From assembly GCF_000167195.1 (NCBI RefSeq), contig NZ_AADV02000002.1, forward strand, positions 524,269 to 588,268: DNA of 64,000 nucleotides, given 5' to 3'. The position numbers and the translations under genes are program-made. Under the pieces are notes generated by a model. It did not search any database. It was not told the origin of the DNA and saw only the letters and a list, made by a program, of their open reading frames with translations. This document shows, piece by piece, positions 45,404-55,981 of this stretch; positions within the stretch are counted from its first letter, which is position 1, and the number at the start of each line of letters is the position of its first letter. Source of the DNA: Crocosphaera watsonii WH 8501 (GTDB taxonomy: Bacteria; Cyanobacteriota; Cyanobacteriia; Cyanobacteriales; Microcystaceae).

Positions 45404-48400
45404 ATGACTGAATCATCAACCTCACAACGTATCCTAGCAGCCCTTAAAGAAGCTCGCAACGAACTCCAAGCCGTGGAACTGGCTCAAAATGAACCCATCG
45501 CCATAGTTGGTATGGCAGGAAGGTTTCCAGGGGCAAAAAATTTGGACGAATTTTGGCAAAATATCTGTAATGGGGTTAATTCTATCGATTTTCTCTCTCA
45601 ATATGAGTTATTAGCCCATGGAGTTGACCCCGAAACCGTTAATGACCCCAACTATGTCAACGCCTATTCCAGTTTTGAGGGAATAGATAGCTTTGATGCG
45701 CCCTTTTTTGGCTATTCTCCTAGAGAAGCAGAAGTTATTGACCCCCAACATCGTGTGTTCCTGGAATGCGCCTGGGAAGCCCTAGAAAATGCAGGTTATG
45801 ACCCCGAACGTTATGGGGGTGCGATCGGAGTATTTGGGGGCGCAGCACTCAATAGTTATCTGGTTAACTTGTATGGCAATAGTAACCTGAGACAGTCTCT
45901 AAATAAAACTCAGGTGGTGATCAGTAATGTCATGGGGTTAATGCCCACCAGGGTTTCCTATAAACTGAACCTAAAAGGGCCTAGTTGTGGGGTGCAAACA
46001 GGTTGTTCTACGTCCCTTGTCTCTGTTCATTTAGCCTGTCAAAGTTTACGAAGCCAAGAATGTGATATGGCCTTAGCTGGAGGGGTAACTATTGGTACAA
46101 TGGGAAAATCAGGCTATCTTTACCAAGAAGATAGTATTGCTTCCCCCGACGGCTTTTGTCGTGCTTTTGATGCCAAGGGGCAAGGGACTGTGTTTGGTAA
46201 TGGGGTGGGTATTGTAGTTTTGAAACGGTTATCTGTTGCCCTAGAAGCAGGAGATCATATTTATGCCCTTATTAAAGGTTCTGCTATCAATAACGATGGT
46301 TCGCAAAAAGTGGGACTAACTGCCCCTAGTGTTATAGGACAAGCAGAAGTTATCGAAAAAGCTCTTCAAAAAGCTAGAGTTGAACCAGAAACGGTTAATT
46401 ATATCGAAACTCACGGCACAGGAACTCCTCTGGGTGATCCTATTGAAATGTCTGCTTTAACTAAGGTGTTTCGAGACAGTAAACAACAAGAAAAGTTTTG
46501 TGCGATCGCTTCTGTGAAAACTAATATCGGTCATTTAGATGCAGCAGCAGGTATTGCAGGTTTAATTAAAACTGTTTTAGCCCTAAAAAATCAGAAAATA
46601 CCCCCTAGTCTTAATTTTAGACAGCCTAACCCCCAAATTGATTGGGATAATAATCCTTTTTATGTTAATACTCAACTAAAAGACTGGCAACGAAATGGCA
46701 ACCCCCGTCGTGCTGGTGTTAGTTCCTTTGGTATGGGTGGAACTAATGCTCATGTTGTTTTAGAAGAGGCAGGGAGCAGTGAACAGTTAACTGTTAGCAG
46801 TTGTTTATTATTGTTGTCGGCTAAAACATCAACAGCTTTAGAAACCATAACTAAAAATTTAGCGGATCATTTAAAACAGCATCCAGATATTAACTTAGCT
46901 GATGCGGCCTATACTTTACAAATAGGTCGTCAAAGCATGGAATATCGTCATTTTGTCCTTTGTCAGGAAACAGAAGAAGCGATCGCCTCCTTAAAATCAG
47001 ACCCTCAACCTATTCCTTTATTATCTTCTCCTAAAATAACCTTTCTATTTTCAGGACAAGGCAGTCAATATGTAGGGATGGGGAAAGAACTATACGACAC
47101 TGAACCGGTTTTTAAACAAGAAGTAGATCGCTGCTGTGACTTGCTTCAAGAGCATTTAGAGTGTGACTTACGGGAGATTATTTTTGGACAAGGAGACGGG
47201 GAGACGAGGAGACAAGGAGACGGGGAGACGGGGAGACGGGGAGACGGGGAGACGGGGAGACTTGGAGAAAATTTACAATCTACAATATATGCTCAACCTG
47301 CATTATTTGTCATTGAATATGCTTTGACTCAACTGTGGATGTCTTGGGGTATCCAACCCAATGCTATGCTTGGTCACAGTATTGGGGAATATGTGGCAGC
47401 AACAATAGCAGGTGTCTTTTCTTTGCAAGATGCTCTCTATCTAGTGGCAATGCGAGGAAAACTGATGCAGGAATGTCCTCCTGGGGCAATGCTTTCTGTT
47501 TCTTTATCAGAAGAAAAGTTGAGCAGTTTATTAACAGAAGATTTAGTTATTTCCGCTATTAACGCCCCAAACTTATCTGTGGTATCAGGAACCATAGAAG
47601 CGATCGCAATATTAGAAAAACGTTTAACTAGCAAAAATATTGCCTGTCGTTCTCTCCATACTTCTCACGCCTTCCATTCTCCTTTGATGCAGCCTATTAC
47701 TGGCAAGTTTAAGGACATAATACGGCAAATTTCTCTAAATTATCCTAAATTACCCTTTATTTCCAATTTAACAGGTACTTGGATAACTCCAGAGCAAGCT
47801 ACTGATCCTGACTATTGGATACAACACCTTCTCCAACCTGTTCGTTTTCATGATGGCATCAAGGAACTATTGGAAACAAGCGATCGCCTTTTCTTGGAAA
47901 TAGGGCCAGGACGAACTTTAAGCACTTTAAGCAAACAACAGCAAGCAGATATCCCTGTTTTCACCTCCCTACGTCATCCCCAAGAAACCATCTCAGATCA
48001 ATCATTTATCCTTAATACAGTGGGTAAACTATGGCAAACTGGCGTAGAAATAGACTGGTTAGCCTTTTATCCCCATGAAAAACCCTCTCGCATTCCCTTA
48101 CCTACTTATCCCTTTGAACGTCAACGTTATTGGGTGGATATATCTCCATCAGAACCAGTTACCCAAACAGAGGAAACCTCTCTAATAAAAAACCCCGATA
48201 TGGCTGACTGGTTTTATGTTCCTGCTTGGAAACGAATACCATTACCAAAAAATAGTAAAATAGAGTCTCAAAATTGCTTAATATTAACAGATGAAAGTGA
48301 ACTTTCTAATGCTTTAATTAGTAGTCTTCAAAAATCTAATCAAAATATTGTTACTGTAAGCATTGGAGACGAATTCACACAGATTGCTGAAAAACAATAT

Positions 48401-50029
48401 ATTATTAATCCTAAAAGTGCCGAAGATTATCAAAAGCTATGGAAAAGCTTACCTCAAAAACCTCACAAAATTCTTAATTTATGGTTAAATAAAAAAGTTG
48501 AAATATTTGAACAATGTCAAGACTTAGGCTTTTATAGTTTAGTCTATTTATCTCAAACTATTGGGCAACAGAAAGAAACAGTAACCATGACTGCGATCGC
48601 TGAGGGATTACATGATGTCATTGGCACAGAAACCTTAAACCCTGGTAAAGCAACTATTTTAGGAGCATCTAAAGTCATTTCTCAAGAGTTTCCTAATATT
48701 AATTGTCAAACTATTGATATAACTGCTCATAACATATCTATCAACTCTCTACTCACCGAACTATTAACCCCCACTGAGGATACAGTAGTTGCTTATCGAG
48801 GCCATCATCGTTGGGTACAAACCTTTGAACCTTTACCCCTTGCAGAAGCAGAGAAAGAGGCTATACCCTTGAAACAAAAAGGAATCTATCTTATTGCTGG
48901 CAATTTTGTCGAAGGGTTAGGATTAGTGTATGCTCAATGGTTAAAACAAACTATTAACGCCAAACTGGTACTTATTGGCCCCAAAAACTTACCCCCCCAA
49001 ACAGAATGGGATCTGTGGTTAGCTACCCATAGTCCTCAAGAAGAGGTAACCCGTTGTGTGCGTCAAATGCAAGCATTAGGGACAGGTGGCACAGAATTCC
49101 TCTTTTTTAACGCTGATTTAAGCAATAAAGAGCAAGTAAAAGAAATTATAGACCAAACCATCGAAAAATTTGGGAAAATTGATGGAGTGATTCATGCAGG
49201 AACTATGGGCGATCGCTCCAGTTGTCCCCTTCCCCGTCTCACCCCAGAAGAATTCGATCGCCAGTGGAAAACGAAGATAAAAGGGTTATTGGTACTAGAA
49301 GAAGTATTACAAGGACACACCCTAGACTTTTACCTGTTACAGTCTTCTTTATCTTCTGTGGTGGGTGGTTTAGGGTTCGCTGCCTATGCTGCGGCCAATA
49401 CATTCATGGATACTTTCGCCACCCAACGGAACCAAACAGGCTCGACCCCTTGGTATACTCTGAACTGGGATGCTTGTCAGTTAGACGAAGATGTATCCCC
49501 AGAGAAAACAGGGTTAGCCTTATTAGACTTAGCTATGACTCCCCAAGAGGTTTGGGACGTTTCGGGACGAATATTAGCCCATGCCTCCCATCCTCAGATT
49601 ATCGTCTCCCCGGGTGACTTATCAACCCGTATGAACCAGGAGATCGTACCTCCAACATTTGCAGACAGAGAAGCCCTTTCTAGCTACCAAAGACCCAGTT
49701 TAAACACTCCTTACGAAGCCCCCCGTAATGACATAGAAGAACAGGTTGCAGAGGCATTACAAGAGCTATTAGGCATAGAAAAAGTCGGTATTAATGACAA
49801 CTTTTTTGAGTTGGGGGGACACTCTTTATTAGCTATTCAAGCCATTTCTCGTCTAAGAGAGGAGTTTCAAGTGGAGTTACCCATGAGAAAGTTTCTTTTC
49901 GAGTCTCCTACCGTTGCTGGTATTGCTAAACTGATTGAAGAAAATCAACCTAGTGAGGATGAGCAACAGGAAATTGCTGATTTATTGGCAGAAGTGGAGA
50001 ATATGTCCGATGAAGAGTTAGGACTTTAG
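45404..50029 (+). CDS. type I PKS module KS-AT-KR-ACP
   Basis: The 1541-residue protein has a docking helix (1-28), KS (about 30-455; [32 protein letters not shown]), AT (about 545-850; [14 protein letters not shown], malonyl type), KR (about 1155-1350; QSSLSSV, AYAAAN) and ACP (about 1440-1512; ELGGHSLLA). The KR nucleotide motif is atypical (AGNFVEGLG). Overall layout and KS type ([14 protein letters not shown]) are closest to the PKS at 17361-22073, not to the two methylating PKSs next to it, so the two modules are probably duplicates. A GGAGACGGG array fills an AT loop. It overlaps the previous gene by 8 bp. Confidence 0.92.
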   Translation: MTESSTSQRILAALKEARNELQAVELAQNEPIAIVGMAGRFPGAKNLDEFWQNICNGVNSIDFLSQYELLAHGVDPETVNDPNYVNAYSSFEGIDSFDAPFFGYSPREAEVIDPQHRVFLECAWEALENAGYDPERYGGAIGVFGGAALNSYLVNLYGNSNLRQSLNKTQVVISNVMGLMPTRVSYKLNLKGPSCGVQTGCSTSLVSVHLACQSLRSQECDMALAGGVTIGTMGKSGYLYQEDSIASPDGFCRAFDAKGQGTVFGNGVGIVVLKRLSVALEAGDHIYALIKGSAINNDGSQKVGLTAPSVIGQAEVIEKALQKARVEPETVNYIETHGTGTPLGDPIEMSALTKVFRDSKQQEKFCAIASVKTNIGHLDAAAGIAGLIKTVLALKNQKIPPSLNFRQPNPQIDWDNNPFYVNTQLKDWQRNGNPRRAGVSSFGMGGTNAHVVLEEAGSSEQLTVSSCLLLLSAKTSTALETITKNLADHLKQHPDINLADAAYTLQIGRQSMEYRHFVLCQETEEAIASLKSDPQPIPLLSSPKITFLFSGQGSQYVGMGKELYDTEPVFKQEVDRCCDLLQEHLECDLREIIFGQGDGETRRQGDGETGRRGDGETGRLGENLQSTIYAQPALFVIEYALTQLWMSWGIQPNAMLGHSIGEYVAATIAGVFSLQDALYLVAMRGKLMQECPPGAMLSVSLSEEKLSSLLTEDLVISAINAPNLSVVSGTIEAIAILEKRLTSKNIACRSLHTSHAFHSPLMQPITGKFKDIIRQISLNYPKLPFISNLTGTWITPEQATDPDYWIQHLLQPVRFHDGIKELLETSDRLFLEIGPGRTLSTLSKQQQADIPVFTSLRHPQETISDQSFILNTVGKLWQTGVEIDWLAFYPHEKPSRIPLPTYPFERQRYWVDISPSEPVTQTEETSLIKNPDMADWFYVPAWKRIPLPKNSKIESQNCLILTDESELSNALISSLQKSNQNIVTVSIGDEFTQIAEKQYIINPKSAEDYQKLWKSLPQKPHKILNLWLNKKVEIFEQCQDLGFYSLVYLSQTIGQQKETVTMTAIAEGLHDVIGTETLNPGKATILGASKVISQEFPNINCQTIDITAHNISINSLLTELLTPTEDTVVAYRGHHRWVQTFEPLPLAEAEKEAIPLKQKGIYLIAGNFVEGLGLVYAQWLKQTINAKLVLIGPKNLPPQTEWDLWLATHSPQEEVTRCVRQMQALGTGGTEFLFFNADLSNKEQVKEIIDQTIEKFGKIDGVIHAGTMGDRSSCPLPRLTPEEFDRQWKTKIKGLLVLEEVLQGHTLDFYLLQSSLSSVVGGLGFAAYAAANTFMDTFATQRNQTGSTPWYTLNWDACQLDEDVSPEKTGLALLDLAMTPQEVWDVSGRILAHASHPQIIVSPGDLSTRMNQEIVPPTFADREALSSYQRPSLNTPYEAPRNDIEEQVAEALQELLGIEKVGINDNFFELGGHSLLAIQAISRLREEFQVELPMRKFLFESPTVAGIAKLIEENQPSEDEQQEIADLLAEVENMSDEELGL
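46771..46803. repeat. R5 repeat in KS-AT linker of the last rightward PKS
   Basis: The GCAGTGAACAGTTAACTG type encodes SSEQLTVSS, matching the site of the R5 array in the leftward PKS. Confidence 0.65.
47190..47266. repeat. R1 array in AT loop of the last rightward PKS
   Basis: GGAGACGGG units encode [20 protein letters not shown] in frame, between EIIF and LQST of the AT domain. Confidence 0.88.
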
Positions 50030-50089
50030 AATTCTTTACTTTTTCGTTCTACAAGTTGACAATTTTAATTAAAATTAAGGAAAAAAACA

Positions 50090-51127
50090 ATGGATTTTAG
50101 TTTATTTTACTTCGATGGCGATGGCTCAGTTGCTCAACCCAATAAATACCGTTTACTGCTGGAAAGTGCAAAATTTGCCGATCAAAATGGTTTTTCTGCT
50201 GTATGGATACCAGAACGCCATTTTCACGCCTTTGGGGGATTATATCCCAACCCCTCGGTGGTTAATGCTGCTTTAGCTATGGCTACCGAGAAGGTACAAC
50301 TGCGAGCAGGTAGCGTGGTGTTACCGTTACACCATCCCGTTAGAATAGCCGAAGAATGGGCAGTGGTAGATAATTTATCTAATGGAAGAGTTGCGATCGC
50401 CTTTGCCTCGGGTTGGACAATGGATGAATTTATTCTTTCCCGTGATCTCCATACCCATCGTAAACAAACCATGTGGCGCGGTGTTAAAGCCCTACAACAG
50501 CTATGGAAAGGGGAAGGAGTAGAATATGCCGATGCTTCTGGAAGAGCCGTAGAAGCCAAAATTCTGCCCAAACCCATACAACCAGAGTTACCTATTTGGA
50601 TTACTTGTCAGTCTCCAGAAACCTTTATAGAGGCGGGAAAAATGGGGGCAAATGTTTTAACCTCTTTATTAGGTGGCACTTTAGAAGAAGTTGCGCCAAA
50701 AATTAAGCTCTATCGTCAATATTTAGAAAAATCTGGTCATGATCCTGACAGTAAGAAAGTTACTTTAATGATACATACTTTTTTGGGTGAAGAAACAGAA
50801 ACAGTTAAAGAGAAGGTGAGACAACCCTTTTGTAATTATCTGAAAACCCATTATGATTTACTGGAAAATTTAGCGAAAGGGATGGGGTTAGATGTGAGTT
50901 TAAAAAACTTTTCTGAAGATGATCTCGATAGTTTATTACTGTTTGGTGTGGAGGGTTTTATGAAGGGACGTTCATTAATTGGTACTCCTGAAACTTGTGT
51001 GCCTTTTATTGCCAAACTGGAAGAAATAGGCATTAATGAAGTGGCTTGTTTAATTGATTTTGTGCAGGATTTTGACACGGTAATGGAAAGCTTACCCTAT
51101 TTACAGAAACTACATCAAGTTTGCTAA
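50090..51127 (+). CDS. luciferase-like flavin monooxygenase of natural-product type
   Basis: The 345-residue product is a bacterial luciferase-like (LLM) monooxygenase of the class often found inside PKS/NRPS clusters. Motifs are MDFSLFYFDGDG at the start, FSAVWIPERHFHAFGG, AGSVVLPLHHPVRIAEEW and NGRVAIAFASGW. Such enzymes use reduced flavin and oxygen to hydroxylate carrier-bound intermediates; in cyanobacterial microginin biosynthesis a related domain acts on the acyl chain. Here it is a free protein, last in the rightward operon, 60 bp after the PKS stop with AAGGA upstream of ATG. The exact position oxidised cannot be read from the sequence. Confidence 0.88.
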   Translation: MDFSLFYFDGDGSVAQPNKYRLLLESAKFADQNGFSAVWIPERHFHAFGGLYPNPSVVNAALAMATEKVQLRAGSVVLPLHHPVRIAEEWAVVDNLSNGRVAIAFASGWTMDEFILSRDLHTHRKQTMWRGVKALQQLWKGEGVEYADASGRAVEAKILPKPIQPELPIWITCQSPETFIEAGKMGANVLTSLLGGTLEEVAPKIKLYRQYLEKSGHDPDSKKVTLMIHTFLGEETETVKEKVRQPFCNYLKTHYDLLENLAKGMGLDVSLKNFSEDDLDSLLLFGVEGFMKGRSLIGTPETCVPFIAKLEEIGINEVACLIDFVQDFDTVMESLPYLQKLHQVC

Positions 51128-51242
51128 ATGAGCTATCAATCTATAGCACTTCTCATACTTATGAGGTACACAGTTTTCTTCGGAGTTCGGAGGCGCGATA
51201 TTAGGTGTACCTGATGAGTCCGAGAAACGCTATATTTTTGGT
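51128..51242. other. end of the biosynthetic cluster
   Basis: This 115-bp spacer separates the monooxygenase from the convergent vWA pseudogene. No gene, clear terminator or IS end is seen in it. Confidence 0.4.
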
Positions 51243-52897
51243 TTAACTTTGAAGTTCTTTTCTCCAGAGAAAATAAACAATAAACCATGATCCTATAAAG
51301 ATTATTGATATTCCAAAAGCTCCTGCTACAATATTAGGAGGTGCGGTAATACCAATGACAGTAAAACGGTATTCTTTAGAGTTTGATTCAACAGGGTTAA
51401 CGGAAGAAATCACTTGGTAAACTCTTCCTCTTTGGGGATTATGATGTTTATAAATGATTTCATATTCCCCTAAAATAGCTTGTAGAAAAAGCTTTAAGCT
51501 CTCTGTTATTTCTTTACTATTTCCTGCAATTCTAGATATTCCATTGGTGAGACTACTAATATTGTTAATAGCTTGTTCATCCAGATATTCTACTCGGGGA
51601 ATGAGTTTGGTTTTATCGTTACCCCAATCAATATCCTTATTCCAGTTAACTGCTCGTCCCAACCCGTATTTTTGTCCTAGTTGTTTAGGGGTTAGTCCGT
51701 AACCCAATGTATGAATAGCTAATTAAGGATTCTTTTTTAATAGTGTTGCTATTTTATCGATCTGTTGTTGTTGTTTACCTCTTGCAATAGTTTCATCTTT
51801 ATTAAAGGTGTCTGTGTAAAATCCATCAGTGAAAAGAATAATGGATAAACGAGGTTGATTATCTGTTGGTTCTCCTTCTCGATTTACCGGATAAAAACGC
51901 TCATCAGAATCATTCGTTAAAAACTCAACTGATTTATAAAGAGATTCATAAATATTCGTTGCTGTGCAGGGGGTTTTATTGGATAAATCCGTATTAAGAA
52001 ATTTCGTTAGTTCAGTAGATTCTACATTTTGAAAATCATTAAGGTTATCTGGACTAACATTTACAAAAGGTTCTGAAAAGTTACAATTTCCTGTTTTAAC
52101 TCGATTCCCAAAAGGAACGATAGAAACTTGTGTCTTTCCTTTCCATGTTTTCGCTTCTTCTACAAAGTTTTTTAAAGTATCTATTGCTGCATCATATTTT
52201 CTTTGACCTTTGGGAACTTTATTACAGTTTCCTTTACGGTTTAAATCGGTGGAACATTGCATACTTCCACTCATATCAAAAAGGACTATGATATAAGCAT
52301 CATCGGGAACTGTATCTTGAGGTGATTTCCAGCGAAACTTTATATTAGGGTTTGCTGAAAAAGTTTCTCCAAAATTTATGCCACTTTTGACCAAGAATTT
52401 TCTGACAAATCAATAAGTTTTAGTACATAAAAATTGTTTAAAGTATAATCAAAATTAATGAAAGGCGGTTTGATGAGTTCCCCTGTTCTATTATTAGTAA
52501 ATAAGGACAAAAAAAGCGACAAAAACTGCCTCAGAAGTTTAGAAAGATTGACAACTAAAAATGTAATAGCAATAGATGTAATGGAGGTTTCAGGGAGTTT
52601 TGTCATCACGAGATTTAGGCTAAATCTTCATTTAGCTTGTCCAAACTTTCCCTCAATAGCATTACGGAAGCATTCATCGGAGTGGGCTTGTTTCGCTGCC
52701 CTGGCGGTTTCAACTGCTTCTCTAACACTTCCTTCTGCCACTTGAAATAAACGATTAGAAATAGCATTTTGAAGCACAGCAGGAACTTTTGCTAGGGTTA
52801 GATTCATATAACCTGTAAATCGAGTAGACCACCAATTTTCGGGGGTTCCTTGGACAGCGATTCCGGTGCTAAATTCGTGAATTGTTATTATGGTCAT
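51243..52897 (-). pseudogene. von Willebrand factor A domain protein, decayed
   Basis: The N-terminal part (52897 to about 52695) reads TIITIHEFSTGIAVQGTPENWW and then joins an IS5-like remnant. Host sequence resumes at about 52346 with a vWA domain: VLFDMSGSMQCS (DxSGS metal-binding motif), FVEEAKTWKGKTQVSIVPFG and LSIILFTDGFYTD. At 51723-51725 an in-frame TAA interrupts KKNP / LAIHTLGYGLTPKQL; the same frame then continues about 160 residues to a C-terminal transmembrane helix (GAFGISIIFIGSWFIVYFLW). Two lesions in one frame show that it is a dead gene. vWA domains bind protein partners through a metal ion. A role with the neighbouring membrane proteins is inferred from position only. Confidence 0.8.
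52347..52694 (-). mobile_element. remnant of the IS5-like element inside the vWA gene
   Basis: The 3' end of the element seen complete at 3562-5254, with its AGGGTTTGCTGAA end at 52347 and transposase codons for HSDECFRNAIEGKFGQAK, TKLPETSITSIAITFLVVN and the C-terminus. It is 5'-truncated (348 bp of 1693). The transposase remnant has a nonsense codon after GQAK (TGA for CGA). Confidence 0.92.
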
Positions 52898-52925
52898 TTG
52901 GCTTCATTTCGGGATCTGTAATTAG

Positions 52926-54599
52926 TTATTTACACTGATTAGGTGGATTGTTTAATATTATTCCTAAACCTTTAGCAATATCACATTTAAGATGGTTATA
53001 AGTAGCTCCATCTTTATCTATGAGACCATCAGGTTTTGTTGCTCCTTTACTTTTCTGATATGTTTTAATTCCTTCTAACCAAACTTTCCTATCTGAGTTG
53101 ATATTTGTTGGATCTATTTGGTTTATCTGATCATAGTCTTTATTTCTTTGAGTTAACAGTTCTGAAATTTGATTGTTAAGACTAGTCTCATAGGTTATTG
53201 TATGTTTGGTTTTAAACTCAGTGACTAAAGCGTTTAAAGATTCAAGATTTTTGTTCCAATTTTGGACTTCTGTGGAGTCTGTTGGTAGTATTTGTTGTTG
53301 GTTAGTTAAGTCAACTCCATACTGATTACACTGAGTTACTTTTTTCTGATCAAACTCTAATTTTAGTTCATTAACTATATCACATCTCAACCTTTGGTCT
53401 GTATTTTCACCTGTCTTTATAATCCCATCTGCCTTAAGGTTTGTAGGAGTATCGTCACTACTCACTCTTGTTTGATATTCTTTAATTGCTGTAAACCATT
53501 TTGATTTTTCACCCGTTGCATTTTTTGTAAAAAATGCTAGTTGAAAATCTGATTCAGGGTTTTGCAGTATCTTAATAATTGCTTGTTCAACTGTATTTCT
53601 GTTGAAATTTTCCCTATTAACTTTTTCTCTGGGTTTACTATATTTAACAAAATCATTGACTATTTTATCCAAAGCAGGAACGGTAGTTGACATATACTGT
53701 TCTTTATCTTCTTTAGTTAATGCTGAGTCTGGATCTAATTGTCTATCAACCCAATTTTTGCTAATTTTAAAGGCATCTTGTCCGATCTTAATTGGTGAAA
53801 ACTTAAGTCCATCGATCAAAATTATTGTTAAAACAAAAATGATAAGGTATCTAAGCAATACGACTTTACCTGTCTTTTTCTCATCCTCTTTAGGTGTATA
53901 AGGTTGAGACCAAAACTGATAAAATTTAATTAATAGCTTAATAATAGATATTATAGTTTTTTCCCACAATGCCAAACGTCTACTCAATTCTATTGTCGGT
54001 GAATCTGGAATTTTTATAAACTTATATTTTTTCTCATATTTGGCTTGAAATTTACATTTATTCCAAATTGAAGTAGGTACTTCACCTGTGGCCATCGTAT
54101 GAAATAAAGCTGATAAAAAATAATTATTTCTATCTTCAAACAATTCTCCCACTTCTCCAAAAAAATCAGCTAAATAGGAATATTTGGAATTTTGGGGGGA
54201 TCTACCATACCAAATTAATTTAACCATGTCGTCGGTGATAGATTTCCAATTATCCTGACCTAAAATTTGGAGATTTTGATAAGCATAACGTAATTCGTAG
54301 CTATCTTTGGGATGAGAATCATTATTAGTATTTGTCTGAATATAATTAAATGTACTCGTTCCTTGAGATAGAATCATTTCTTGCTGTTTATTGTTAGAAC
54401 TTCCAGATTGTGGTATCTCGTCTTCTAACATTTTTTTTATATGGCTTTCAGACAACGATATATTAGAGTATTTGGGTTGAGAGTAAGCTTCAATTAACGT
54501 ATTTCTAGCGGTCATATAATTCTTAGCAATCTGGACAATATCGTTGCATAGTTGACGATAATACTTTTGATAAACTGTCCGCCATAATCCATCATTATC
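52926..54599 (-). pseudogene. large single-span membrane protein, 5' end lost to IS630
   Basis: An open frame runs from the IS630 border without a start (DNDGLWRTVYQKYYRQLC) to a stop at 52926; the first ATG is at 54515, giving 529 residues. A soluble N-terminal region is followed by one transmembrane helix (VVLLRYLIIFVLTIILI, about 220) and a long C-terminal region. Two related motifs occur in the tail: AIKEYQTR...KADGII...LRCDI and GIKTYQKSK...KPDGLIDKDG...LKCDI, suggesting a duplicated small domain. No family is recognised. It lies 28 bp upstream of the vWA gene on the same strand and was probably co-transcribed with it. Confidence 0.6.
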
Positions 54600-54601
54600 T
54601 A

Positions 54602-55979
54602 GTGCAGCTTAGCAAAAATAATCCACCAGTCACTTATGATCTTTAAAGCCCTTAAATTTCCAAACGAACGGCTTAGCAAAATATTGATTAAAGTAATCAA
54701 TAAAATTGAGAATTTTTTGGGATAGTTCTTCAGTTGAACGGACAGTAATTCTTTTGAGTAAACGCCGGACTAAGATCGAAAACCAACACTCAATTTGATT
54801 AAGCCACGATGTATGTTTGGGAATATAAACAAAGCGAATTCGATGAGATTCATCTGATAAAAAATCTGCTCTGCTGTCCATAGATTGCAAAATCCCCTCC
54901 TTTCCTTTTCTCCCCAAATCAATAGTAATTCCACAGCTTTCTGCTACTAATTTGACTAAGCTTTCCGATTTATGAGTGTTGAGTTGATCTACAATAAAAA
55001 TCCATTCTGCTTTTTCATCAATCTTAATCGTTCTCTGGATATGTTCAGAAAAATCTTGTTCTGTTCTTGTCGGTCCAATAGAGGGACTAACAACTTTTCC
55101 TCTTGCCACATCCCAGTTCGCAATCAAGCTTAAAGTTCCGTGTCTTTCATATTCAAATTCGATTTTTTCTACTTGTTTAGGCTTGATTCTTTTGTTCGGA
55201 AATAATCTCTCAAGAGCTTGAATCCCTGTCATTTCATCTGTACTAATTAAATGAATTCCTTGTTCTAACAAAGTTTTAGCTTCTTGATGAAGTTCACAGA
55301 TATATTTGACTTGCTTTTTAAATTTTAAGGGATCATCAATTTTGGCATTTAACCAGTAACGAACGAGATGTGGTTGTAATGTCGCTTCTTTTTAAAAAAC
55401 GCCCCATACTACGGGGGGAAATCTTTTCGACAATTCCTCTTTTTATGGCTTCATCCGCCAACTCTGAAGGTGTCCAATGGCTCACTGGTCTGTCTGATTT
55501 TTCACATTCTTCACAAGCGATCTCTACAATCTGGACTACTTGTTCGACCGTAAAGGATTTTGTTGTTCCAGGTCTTGGGCGATCGCTTAAAATTCCTTTG
55601 ATCAAGACCATTAATGCTTTCTCCGTTACCTGTTGTTCTTCGGCGGCACTCAGTTTTTCTCTCTCCTCAAACCATCGCGATCGCCACTGACGCACTTGTA
55701 CTCGGTCTAATTCTAATCTTCGACTAATCGAACTATTGCTCTCTCCTGATGCTGCGGCTAAGATTAGCTTGGCTCGTCTAACAAGGCGATAGGGGTTTGT
55801 TGTCCCTCTCACTATTTGTTGGAGTACTGTTTTCTGTAGGTTGGAGAGGTTAATTGGCAATGCTTTTATCATGGACATCAACTTCGAGATTCTTCCGTTA
55901 GTTTCATTGAAACACATTGTCGTGGCTAGTCACGAAAGTTTCTGTAAAAATCTGGTGGATTACTTTCGCCAAGCTGCAC
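54602..55979 (-). mobile_element. IS630-family element, copy 4 (1378 bp)
   Basis: It is bounded by GTGCAGCTTAGC and GCCAAGCTGCAC with TA at 54600-54601 and 55980-55981. The two flanks do not belong together: a membrane-protein gene without its 5' end lies to the left and a tnpB gene without its 3' end to the right. Recombination between IS630 copies or an adjacent deletion is likely. Confidence 0.95.
54630..55917 (-). CDS. IS630 transposase, two frames (copy 4)
   Basis: The first frame is 55336-55917 (193 aa) and the second frame ends at 54630 (213 aa from 55271). It has the same +1 offset at the T6A5 run as the other copies and no premature stop in the catalytic half. It differs from copy 3 by a few substitutions (for example MGRF for VGRF, YFAKP for HFAKP). 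Confidence 0.85.
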
Positions 55980-55981
55980 TA

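Larger units (their letters stand above)
41533..45411 (+). pseudogene. second C-methylating PKS, C-terminal part MT-ER-KR-ACP
   Basis: This is the 3' part of the gene starting at 37529, in a shifted frame. It contains the C-methyltransferase (LEIGAGTGVTTAYLL; LDLIFGLTEGWWRF), ER (about 515-775; HSAAGGTGMAA), KR (about 865-1085; TGGLGGLG; His again in GQGNHVAANTF) and ACP (about 1165-1230; DLGMDSLMA). An ATG at 41533 exists but has no ribosome binding site, so separate translation is unlikely. The ER has LGLLPF at the position where the previous ER has LDLYPG. The last 8 bp overlap the next gene (ATGACTGA). Intact domain motifs throughout suggest the frameshift is recent or artificial. Confidence 0.85.

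Noticed and set aside
52376-52609. Small independent membrane protein at this position
   Set aside because: Its sequence is the C-terminus of the IS5-like transposase at 3699-5225, so it is an IS remnant.
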